Below are positions 1-5,453 of a DNA stretch of 7,512 bases, one piece after another. Positions within the stretch are counted from its first letter, which is position 1. Every line of letters begins with the position of its first letter. The position numbers and the translations under genes are program-made. Below the pieces are notes generated by a model. The model was not told the DNA's origin. It ran no database searches and saw nothing but the letters and a program-made list of their open reading frames with translations. The stretch is from Bacteroidales bacterium. Lineage in GTDB: Bacteria; Bacteroidota; Bacteroidia; Bacteroidales; Muribaculaceae. The DNA is taken from positions 1 to 7,512 of the forward strand of contig SFNM01000090.1 of the NCBI GenBank assembly GCA_004552725.1, given 5' to 3'.

Positions 1-25
1 TTTCTCAAAAACAAAGATAACCAAA

Positions 26-57
26 AGGGTTGATACCTCGTGAGAAGTGTCAGCCCT
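26..57 (+). terminator. Terminator-like hairpin
   Basis: An 11-bp stem pairs AGGGTTGATAC (26-36) with GTGTCAGCCCT (47-57) around a 10-nt loop. Two of the pairs are G-U when read as plus-strand RNA and would be A-C mismatches on the other strand, so plus-strand transcription is favoured. A T-rich but interrupted tract (AATTTATTTTCTT) follows. It could end a plus-strand gene lying upstream of the window; the imperfect U tract keeps confidence low. Confidence 0.35.
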
Positions 58-108
58 AATTTATTTTCTTAGCAAAAGTTTTACCGGACAGTAATAAAAA
101 ACTTATAA

Positions 109-138
109 TATGTAGATTAACAAATGACTATAATTTTG
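109..138 (+). promoter_or_regulatory. Possible Bacteroidetes-type promoter
   Basis: TAATTTTG at 131-138 matches the Bacteroidetes -7 consensus TAnnTTTG exactly. The -33 side is weak: TATG at 109-112 lies 18 nt upstream, where TTTG at 19-21 nt is expected. It would start a plus-strand transcript near 145, inside the hairpin cluster, with no protein gene downstream. A chance match in AT-rich DNA is a real possibility. Confidence 0.25.
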
Positions 139-256
139 CCGCGGAGCGGCTTTGATGCGCCGGAGGCGCTATATTTTCGTTAGCCCCCGGGTGCTACCGC
201 GGAGCGTGTTGCTCCCGGGGGTGCGCGTGGATATGTTTATTGTTCCCCGGAGGGGA
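138..256 (+). repeat. Cluster of GGA-triloop hairpins
   Basis: Three perfect mini-hairpins share one plan, a 5-bp GC-rich stem closed over the triloop GGA: GCCGC-GGA-GCGGC (138-150), GCGCC-GGA-GGCGC (157-169) and TCCCC-GGA-GGGGA (244-256). A fourth, CGC-GGA-GCG (198-206), sits in the loop of a larger stem in which CCCCCGGG (184-191) pairs with CCCGGGGG (214-221). Stem sequences differ while loop and geometry are kept, as expected if structure rather than sequence is maintained. The stems can form on either strand, but GGA lies in the loop only on the plus strand (TCC on the minus). Similar GC-rich mini-palindromes occur between genes in various bacteria; whether these belong to a dispersed family cannot be told from one window. 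Confidence 0.6.
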
Positions 257-544
257 TCTCTGTGCAAAATGTGCCGCCACAGGATGCGAGATGCACTCCG
301 GGCATAGCGGCCACAGCCACCAGCCTCGAATTAAAAGGTCTGAATCTGATAGTGTTATACTGATTTTAGTTGGCGCGACGGCGGCATACCGGCTCCTGTG
401 GCTTCTTTTGGGAGCTTTCGGCAGACTGTGTTCAGATTTAGGACTTTTGACACACTTTCTCTCTCGCAGGACGTGTATATCGGCGGTGGATGTCCTAACC
501 GGGAAGATGCGCACGCGTTCCACGCATGTGCTATTCAAAACGAG
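257..544. other. Gene-free, GC-rich, highly foldable stretch
   Basis: No convincing protein gene is seen. Both strands carry overlapping open frames of about 110 codons, but neither gives a recognisable product, and being open in two opposing frames is typical of GC-rich non-coding DNA. Several local helices are possible: 391-397 with 410-416 (two G-U pairs on the plus strand), TTAGGAC 438-444 with GTCCTAA 492-498, and a bulged hairpin at 511-531 (GCAC/GTGC outside, GCG/CGC inside, loop TTCCA). With the hairpins upstream and the palindrome downstream, this could be the body of a structured RNA. It matches no RNA class I know: tmRNA, RNase P RNA and SRP RNA signatures were looked for and not found. 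Confidence 0.35.
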
Positions 545-658
545 TCAATGTAAAAAGCCGGTTGTTAAATAAGTTAATTATTTCTCCCGGCACAACAGCT
601 TCACCGTTTACGTGGAATGCGCCTAATAACATTTTTAATAACCGGCTTTTTACATTGA
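545..658. repeat. 114-bp near-palindrome with 25-bp arms
   Basis: The left arm (545-569) and right arm (634-658) are inverted copies that differ at one of 25 positions; the core is AAAAAGCCGGTT against AACCGGCTTTTT. Pairing continues inward with two mismatches and one bulge (GTTA-A-TTA 573-580 against TAATAAC 624-630), leaving a loop of about 43 nt. Each direction ends in GGCTTTTT, so it could act as a bidirectional terminator between any plus-strand transcript from the left flank and the minus-strand operon. The size and arm length also fit a small palindromic mobile element (MITE-like). No target-site duplication is evident at the edges, and no transposase is present in the window. Confidence 0.65.
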
Positions 659-715
659 TCCCAAGTGGTAAACACTAAATACTTTAAATACAATAAGATA
701 AGTAAATAGAATATG

Positions 716-768
716 GTTATAATGGTTCCCTAACTCTGTTTTTTGAGGGGTTAGGGAAGTATTATAAC
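716..768 (-). terminator. Long inverted repeat after rnhB, probable terminator
   Basis: Arms 716-734 and 750-768 are 19-nt inverted copies with only two non-Watson-Crick positions (724/760 and 725/759), enclosing a 15-nt loop. The strongest part is TTCCCTAAC against GTTAGGGAA, and the outer part is AT-rich (GTTATAAT/ATTATAAC). It begins 15 nt beyond the rnhB stop codon, as expected for the 3' end of the repressor-rnhB transcript. No clean U run follows on the minus strand, so it may instead protect the RNA 3' end or share termination with the palindrome at 545-658. Confidence 0.45.
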
Positions 769-782
769 GATGTTTTGGCCAT

Positions 783-1373
783 TCAAAGTGCCCGGAAGGA
801 GCGGCGGTGGTGGTCGGTGAAGCCGTAGGTGGCGATGGCTGCGCGGTGGGCTACAGTGGGGTAGCCCTTGTTTTGTTCCCAGCCGTATTCGGGGAATTGC
901 GCGGCGAGTTGGGTCATAATACTGTCGCGCTCGGTTTTGGCTAAGATGGAGGCGGCGGCAATGTTGGCGAAGGTGTTGTCGCCTTTGACCACAGTGGTGT
1001 ATGGTACGTCGTCGAATGGTTTGAAGCGGTTGCCGTCGACTACGATGGCGCCGGGACGCAAGCCTAAGCCGCGTAGAGCGCGGTGCATGGCGCGTATAGA
1101 GGCGTTGAGGATGTTGATTTGGTCGATTTCCAGGGGTGAACACATGCCGATGGCCCAGGCCACGGCGTTGGCTTCTATGATAGCGCGTGCTTCGAGGCGT
1201 TGGGCTTCCGTGAGTTTCTTGGAGTCGCGTAGCAAGGGGTGGGTGAAGCCGTCGGGTAGGATTACGGCAGCGGCTACGACGGGTCCGGCCAAGCAGCCGC
1301 GGCCGGCTTCGTCGCACCCGGCTTCGTTGATGCCGCTTTCGCGACTTGTGGGTAGGGGTGTGATGGGTTTCAT
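783..1373 (-). CDS. rnhB: Ribonuclease HII
   Basis: RNase HII cuts the RNA strand of RNA/DNA hybrids and nicks 5' of single ribonucleotides misincorporated in DNA, starting ribonucleotide excision repair in the cytoplasm. The 196-residue product has the usual family length. Visible motifs are GCDEAGRGCLAGPV (19-32) with the metal-binding Asp21-Glu22 pair, DSKKLTEAQR (50-59), VVDGNRF with Asp113, KGD with Asp132, and AAASILAKTERD (139-150). Together these supply the four acidic active-site residues known from the E. coli enzyme (D16, E17, D108, D126). The ATG at 1373-1371 overlaps the TGA of the upstream repressor gene as ATGA, so translation is probably coupled and the gene is the second of a two-gene transcript. 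A hairpin at 716-768 follows the stop. Nothing appears broken or truncated. Confidence 0.97.
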   Translation of the reverse strand: MKPITPLPTSRESGINEAGCDEAGRGCLAGPVVAAAVILPDGFTHPLLRDSKKLTEAQRLEARAIIEANAVAWAIGMCSPLEIDQINILNASIRAMHRALRGLGLRPGAIVVDGNRFKPFDDVPYTTVVKGDNTFANIAAASILAKTERDSIMTQLAAQFPEYGWEQNKGYPTVAHRAAIATYGFTDHHRRSFRAL

Positions 1374-2086
1374 ATCAGAGTTTGGAAATTTATCACCGAT
1401 TCTACCAAAAAGAGTTTGATTATGTGGTTTTTGGCCACTTCCATGTCTTCGAATTCGGGATTTTCGCTGTGGAGGATGATAATGTCGGGGTTTGAGGGGT
1501 GTCGGCGCACGTATTTGATGAGGCGATAGTCTTCAAGTTCCACTAAGTAGATGGCGCCCCACATAATGGTGTTGAGGCCTACTTGGCGTATTGAAATCAG
1601 CGAGCCGTGGGGGATGCGTGGCGACATACTGTCGCCCGATACGCGCACTACCGGAAATTCCGGATTGAGGTATGGCAAATCGAGGTATCCGATTATGCGG
1701 TCGGTGGTGAAAGAGCGCGCCAGGGGCATACAGCCGGCGGTGACGTCGATGTCGTAGACGGCTGCGCCCTTGGGGGCTGCTGCAATTTCCACGGAAGTTT
1801 CGGATATGTTGGCGGGGCCTTCCGACTCGTTCTTCGGGAACGGTACGCCCTCGCCGTTGGCGAGCCATTCTTTCGACACGCCCACATTCACCACCACTTT
1901 ATTAATAAATGAGTCGGTGATGGGTTGGCGCCCGGTGAGCACGCGCGACAGGGTGCTGGGCTCCACCCCGAGCAAGCGAGCAAATCCGGCTTGGTTGCGG
2001 CGCGATAGTTCAAGAAGATATTTAAGCCGAAGCAAGGGGGTGGCTTCGGTAGATGGTGCTTGGATGGGGTCGAAGATGTTATTCAT
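1370..2086 (-). CDS. XRE/S24 LexA-like self-cleaving repressor
   Basis: This 238-residue protein has a Cro/C1-type helix-turn-helix at about 20-60 (QAGFARLLG then EPSTLSRVLTGR as recognition helix), a linker, and a C-terminal S24 (LexA/UmuD/CI) domain from about 110. The autoproteolysis parts are all present: candidate scissile bond Ala117-Gly118 in DVTAGC, nucleophile Ser153 in VSGDSMSP, and general base Lys191 in RLIKYV. Spacings (Gly to Ser 35, Ser to Lys 38) are within a residue of E. coli LexA (34 and 37). By family knowledge, such repressors bind operators as dimers and lose dimer binding on RecA-stimulated self-cleavage; prophage and stress regulators share this design. It is followed by rnhB with a 4-nt overlap and preceded by its own promoter containing a palindrome, so autoregulation is likely. 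No phage genes are nearby, which favours a resident regulator. Its targets cannot be read from this window. Confidence 0.88.
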   Translation of the reverse strand: MNNIFDPIQAPSTEATPLLRLKYLLELSRRNQAGFARLLGVEPSTLSRVLTGRQPITDSFINKVVVNVGVSKEWLANGEGVPFPKNESEGPANISETSVEIAAAPKGAAVYDIDVTAGCMPLARSFTTDRIIGYLDLPYLNPEFPVVRVSGDSMSPRIPHGSLISIRQVGLNTIMWGAIYLVELEDYRLIKYVRRHPSNPDIIILHSENPEFEDMEVAKNHIIKLFLVESVINFQTLI

Positions 2087-2110
2087 AGCGAGTCAATAAA
2101 GATTTTGATG

Positions 2111-2142
2111 CAAATTTACAATAAAAATTGTAGATATGCAAT
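2111..2142 (-). promoter_or_regulatory. Promoter of the repressor-rnhB unit
   Basis: On the minus strand the -7 box TAAATTTG (2118-2111) fits the Bacteroidetes consensus TAnnTTTG. An ATTG -33 box (2142-2139) precedes it by exactly 20 nt, the optimum for the primary Bacteroidetes sigma factor. Transcription should begin near 2105, giving a leader of about 20 nt before the ATG at 2086. It lies entirely in the 80-bp gap after pdxB, so the lower two genes need not depend on the upstream operon. Confidence 0.65.
2117..2132. promoter_or_regulatory. Palindromic operator candidate
   Basis: TACAAT-AAAA-ATTGTA is a perfect 6+6 inverted repeat with a 4-bp centre, placed between the -33 and -7 boxes and touching the first bases of the -7 box. 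A repressor dimer bound here would block RNA polymerase. The adjacent gene encodes an HTH/S24 repressor, so this is the natural site for autoregulation. AT-rich palindromes also arise by chance, and binding is inferred from position and symmetry only. Confidence 0.5.
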
Positions 2143-2166
2143 GAATTGACTCAAAAAAGTTGATAT

Positions 2167-3174
2167 TTAGCGCAATTTGTAGTGATTGCGGAGGTCTTCG
2201 AAAGCCTGCGGATTGGCGCGGAGCGCGTTGGTGTCGTCGGCAGGATTATATGCAGCGAGTGCTTGCTGATAGGTGATGGCGTGCGGGGTGTCGGGTAGCG
2301 GTGAGTCGAACAACGCCACTCGAGGGAGGTTGAAATGCTGTGTCAGAGCGTCGACCACCATTTGCGATGCGCGCATCTTGCCTAATTGTGAGTAACCGGC
2401 GATGTGGGGCGAGGCTACAGCGGCCTTCGCCAATAGTTCTGCATTGATATTTGGCTCGCCTTCCCAGCAGTCGACTACGGCATCGCTGCAAAGGCCGCGG
2501 TCGATGGCGTTGAGCCATGCGGCGGTGTCGACAATCGGGCCTCGGGCAGCGTTGATAATCAGTGGTTTGCGTTGGAGTTGGGCGAAAAAATCATTGTCGG
2601 CGAGGTGAAACGTAGCATCTTGGCCTTCGCGAGTGAGCGGAGTGTGAAAAGTGATGATGTCGGCTTGAGCGGCGGCTTGAACGAGCGAGTACCAGCGGCT
2701 ACCACCTTCTGCGCGTTGACGTGGCGGGTCTACGGGCAATACAGTCATATCCAACGAGTTGGCCCATTGCTCTACGATGCGTCCCACGTGTCCCACACCT
2801 ACGATGGCTATAGTGTATTGATTTAAAGGTGCCGGGCGGAGGTGTGCGATTGAGCCGAACACATATTCGGCCACGGCGCGGGCGTTGCAACCGGGCGCGT
2901 TGGCCACAGTGATGCCGGTCGCTCGGCACCAGTCGAGGTCGATGTGGTCGGTGCCAATGGTGGCGGTGCCCACGAATTTCACTCGTGAGCCGTTGAGCAG
3001 GGCTTGGTTGCAGCGAGTGCGCGTGCGCACTACGATTGCGTCGGCCTCTCGCACGGAGTCGGGAGTGAAGTCTGCCGGAGCAAGACGCACCACTTGGGCC
3101 ACCGATGAAAGACGGTCGATATAAGGAATGTTGGCCTCGACCAACACTTTTGGTATCAGAGAATTATCTGCCAT
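2167..3174 (-). CDS. pdxB: Erythronate-4-phosphate dehydrogenase
   Basis: PdxB oxidises 4-phospho-D-erythronate to 2-oxo-3-hydroxy-4-phosphobutanoate, the second step of the DXP-dependent pyridoxal 5'-phosphate pathway. The 335-residue product shows the family order: N-terminal catalytic half with VEANIPY (12-18) and FVGTATIGTDHID (67-79), NAPGCNARAVAEYVF (92-106), the NAD-binding IVGVGHVGRIV (124-134), then Arg211 in NAARGPIVDT, Glu240 in CWEGEPN and His257 in SPHIAGYSQLGK, equivalent to R208, E237 and H254 of E. coli. It is about 40 residues shorter than the E. coli enzyme (378); the shortening falls in the C-terminal dimerisation region, which still ends in a FEDLRNHYKLR-like segment. The ATG at 3174-3172 lies inside the end of the upstream membrane-protein gene (19-nt overlap), indicating co-translation in an operon. 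It is the last gene before the repressor promoter. Confidence 0.95.
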   Translation of the reverse strand: MADNSLIPKVLVEANIPYIDRLSSVAQVVRLAPADFTPDSVREADAIVVRTRTRCNQALLNGSRVKFVGTATIGTDHIDLDWCRATGITVANAPGCNARAVAEYVFGSIAHLRPAPLNQYTIAIVGVGHVGRIVEQWANSLDMTVLPVDPPRQRAEGGSRWYSLVQAAAQADIITFHTPLTREGQDATFHLADNDFFAQLQRKPLIINAARGPIVDTAAWLNAIDRGLCSDAVVDCWEGEPNINAELLAKAAVASPHIAGYSQLGKMRASQMVVDALTQHFNLPRVALFDSPLPDTPHAITYQQALAAYNPADDTNALRANPQAFEDLRNHYKLR

Positions 3175-4136
3175 AGGAAAGAGAAGATGTATATGGCCGC
3201 AATGGTGAGCACCGCTATGTATTGGCGTTCGTAGCGGTAATTTACGAAATAGTGAGTGAGTTGATATGCGGCGCAGACGTTGAGCAGAGGAATGTACACA
3301 CCGAGGTTGCCGAAGTCGACTATCATGGCTAAAATGGTGAAGGCCGACACCAAGTTGAGTGCTCCGTTGAAAGCGCGGGCGCGAGCGTTGTATGCGATGG
3401 TTTTCAGCACGTTGAGCATCACCGAACCAATCAGCAGCAAGGCGGTGAAGCCCACGGCGGCTGTGATTAGCATCGGGCGTTCAAGCCATTGGCTCACACT
3501 GAAAATGCTGCGAATATGGGGTAGGAACAACGTGTGCGGAGTGACTGCTCCGAAGCCGAACAATAGTATCCAGGGAGTGAGCAACCCCATGGCCGAGGCT
3601 AAGAAAGCGCGGAGTGTGAATATGCGCATTTGTGCCAGCATCAACCACATAGCGGGGATGAATAGCGCAAATGCATAGTTGACCATTGCGCCAATCGATA
3701 GCAAGAAGAAAGAGAGGAACACACCGCGCACGTCGTCGCTATTGCCGTATGAGGCAAACATTCGGTGCATGCACACCAGCAGCACCGGTGCTATAATCAG
3801 CCCATCGTTGACCGTGCCCAATGCTATCGGCACGGCCGCTTGCATCAATGCAAACAAACCCACATCGAGGTAACTTACGGCTCGCAGAATGTTGAATTGG
3901 CGATTAATAAGCACCATCAGCCCCATCGTTCCAAGCAACAGAACCCCATTCACAACAATGGCCCAACCACCGCTTACAAGGGGTGAAGAATAAATGAGCG
4001 AGGCTTGCGAGGCTACCGGATTTGCCACTTCATCGCTCAGCAGATGAGCCAACAGCATAGCCACCGCCGCGGCCACCACCATAAGGACGGCGGCCGGGCG
4101 TTTGTGAAACATTCGGCTGATTTGCTGATGGCGCAT
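3156..4136 (-). CDS. DUF6427-like multi-pass membrane protein
   Basis: A 326-residue, strongly hydrophobic inner-membrane protein with about nine or ten predicted transmembrane segments (roughly 14-33, 57-77, 86-106, 111-128, 138-169 as one or two, 176-198, 222-247, 260-274, 279-297, 305-325). Conserved-looking polar positions include NRQFN (78-82), NDG (110-112) and a central RIFTLRAFL segment (171-179) that resembles the DUF6427 family of Bacteroidetes; this assignment rests on memory and topology. The function of the family is unknown. It lies 9 nt after the purD stop and overlaps the pdxB start by 19 nt, so it is translated within a purine/PLP operon. From memory, DUF6427 genes also sit next to purD in flavobacteria, which would make the linkage old. 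Start: ATG at 4136; an internal ATG at 4112 (Met9) is an alternative. No lipoprotein signal or enzymatic motif is seen. Confidence 0.72.
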   Translation of the reverse strand: MRHQQISRMFHKRPAAVLMVVAAAVAMLLAHLLSDEVANPVASQASLIYSSPLVSGGWAIVVNGVLLLGTMGLMVLINRQFNILRAVSYLDVGLFALMQAAVPIALGTVNDGLIIAPVLLVCMHRMFASYGNSDDVRGVFLSFFLLSIGAMVNYAFALFIPAMWLMLAQMRIFTLRAFLASAMGLLTPWILLFGFGAVTPHTLFLPHIRSIFSVSQWLERPMLITAAVGFTALLLIGSVMLNVLKTIAYNARARAFNGALNLVSAFTILAMIVDFGNLGVYIPLLNVCAAYQLTHYFVNYRYERQYIAVLTIAAIYIFSFLWQIIL

Positions 4137-4145
4137 CGCGAGGAT

Positions 4146-5426
4146 TTATTTCATCACATCGCGGCCGATGTCGCGGCGGAAGTACATTTTATCGAAGTGG
4201 ATGTTGGCCAACGAAGCATAACTGTTGGCAAGAGCGTCGGCCAGGTCGCGGCCGTATGAGGTGACGGCCAATACGCGTCCGCCGGAAGTCACCACCTGCC
4301 CATCGGCATTGCGTGAGGTTCCGGCATGGAACACGATGCTATGCTCGGGCGCGAGGTCGCCGGTGATGGGCAGGCCCTTGGCATACGAGCCGGGGTAGCC
4401 GCCGGAGGTGGCGATGACGGTGGCGGCGGCACGTGGGTCGTGCTCGGCGGGAATGTTGGCCAAATCGCCTTTGGCGCAGCCTTCGAGCAAGTCGACCAGG
4501 TCGGAGGCCAAGCGGGGCATGACAACCTCGGTTTCGGGGTCGCCCATACGCACATTGTATTCAATCACTTTGGGTTCGCCGGCGCAGTTGATGAGGCCCA
4601 AGAAAATGAAGCCTCGATATACCAATCCTTCGGCTTTGAGGCCCTCGATGGTGGGGATAATGATGCGTTGCTCCACTTTTTGCATGAAAGCCTCATCGGC
4701 AAAAGGCACGGGGCTCACAGCGCCCATGCCGCCTGTGTTCAATCCGGTGTCGCCTTCGCCCACACGCTTGTAGTCTTTGGCCACAGGCAGGATGCGATAG
4801 CCGCCGTTGCCGTCGGTGAGCACGAATACGGAGCACTCGATGCCGCTAAGGAACTCCTCAATGACCACCTTGGCCGAGGAGGCGCCGAATTGGCCGTCGA
4901 GCATAGTGCGCAAGGCTGTGCAAGCCTCGTCGTAGTCGGGCAGAATGAGCACACCTTTGCCGGCAGCGAGGCCGTCGGCTTTGAGCACGTATGGTGCTTG
5001 CAATGTTTTGAGAAAATCACACGCTTGGACGTAGGTGTCGGCAGTGAATGTTTGGTAAGCGGCAGTGGGGATATTGTGGCGTTGCATAAAGGCTTTGGCG
5101 AAGTCTTTGCTGCCTTCCAAGGCGGCGGCATCGCGTGAAGGACCTACCACCATCACTCCTTTATTTGCAAAATAGTCGTAGATACCGGCTACCAACGGGT
5201 CTTCATTGCCCACTACAATCATATCGATGGCATTTTCAGCCACGAAAGCCTCCACAGCATCAAATTTCATAGGGCTGAGCGAAGGCACGGTGGTGCCGTA
5301 GGCGTCGGTGCCGGCATTGCCCGGCGCTATCCATAGGGCTGCGCAACGAGGTGATTGCGATATTTTGCGGGCGAGGGCCGATTCGCGGCCGCCCGAACCA
5401 AGCAGAAGTATGCGAAGTGAACTCAT
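4146..5426 (-). CDS. purD: Phosphoribosylamine-glycine ligase (GAR synthetase)
   Basis: PurD joins 5-phosphoribosylamine and glycine using ATP to give glycinamide ribonucleotide, the second step of de novo purine synthesis. Its 426 residues equal the usual bacterial length (E. coli 429). Visible signatures are the N-terminal LLGSGGRESAL (8-18), APGNAGT (34-40), the ATP-grasp glycine-rich loop KADGLAAGKGV (149-159), EEFLSGIECSVF (190-201), NTGGMGAVSP (230-239), EYNVRMGDPETE (289-300) with its metal-binding acid/Asn pattern, and the C-terminal FHAGT...VVTSGGRVLAVT segment. The common GGREHAL is GGRESAL here, and VGPE is VGNE (72-75), small departures from the sequences I recall. It follows the methyltransferase by 27 nt and precedes the membrane protein by 9 nt, so it is probably the second gene of the operon. 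No SD-like sequence is seen, as usual for Bacteroidetes. Confidence 0.97.
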   Translation of the reverse strand: MSSLRILLLGSGGRESALARKISQSPRCAALWIAPGNAGTDAYGTTVPSLSPMKFDAVEAFVAENAIDMIVVGNEDPLVAGIYDYFANKGVMVVGPSRDAAALEGSKDFAKAFMQRHNIPTAAYQTFTADTYVQACDFLKTLQAPYVLKADGLAAGKGVLILPDYDEACTALRTMLDGQFGASSAKVVIEEFLSGIECSVFVLTDGNGGYRILPVAKDYKRVGEGDTGLNTGGMGAVSPVPFADEAFMQKVEQRIIIPTIEGLKAEGLVYRGFIFLGLINCAGEPKVIEYNVRMGDPETEVVMPRLASDLVDLLEGCAKGDLANIPAEHDPRAAATVIATSGGYPGSYAKGLPITGDLAPEHSIVFHAGTSRNADGQVVTSGGRVLAVTSYGRDLADALANSYASLANIHFDKMYFRRDIGRDVMK

Positions 5427-5453
5427 TATTATATTGGTTTTGAGGGGATTGGG

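Larger units (their letters stand above)
2090..2152. repeat. 8-bp inverted repeat flanking the promoter
   Basis: GAGTCAAT (2090-2097) and ATTGACTC (2145-2152) are perfect inverted copies 47 bp apart, one just before the repressor start codon and one just upstream of the -33 box. They bracket the promoter and the central palindrome. They may be half-sites for a looping regulator or a weak secondary-structure element; the function is unknown. Confidence 0.4.

Noticed and set aside
194..572. Overlapping open frames of about 110 codons on both strands in the left flank
   Set aside because: Neither shows a domain, hydrophobic pattern or family resemblance I can name, both are rich in Arg, His, Pro or Cys, and they oppose each other over the same GC-rich, hairpin-rich DNA. 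Treated as non-coding.
545..658. Phase-variable (invertible) promoter
   Set aside because: The arms would suit site-specific inversion, but the enclosed segment carries no TAnnTTTG box on either strand, there is no adjacent outward-facing gene to switch, and no recombinase is present.
120..660. tRNA, tmRNA, RNase P RNA or SRP RNA in the left flank
   Set aside because: No T-loop GGTTCGAAT-type sequence, no CCA end, and none of the conserved RNase P or SRP core sequences were found.
868..1419. 183-codon open frame antisense to rnhB
   Set aside because: Lies over rnhB with its intact catalytic motifs; no promoter or family similarity.
1370..2086. Prophage origin of the S24 repressor
   Set aside because: The gene is wedged between pdxB and rnhB with tight coupling, and no integrase, Cro partner or other phage gene is present.
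4326..5138. 270-codon open frame antisense to purD
   Set aside because: It is fully inside a clear purD gene and its Gly/Ala/His-rich product mirrors the GC-biased codons of purD. A shadow frame.
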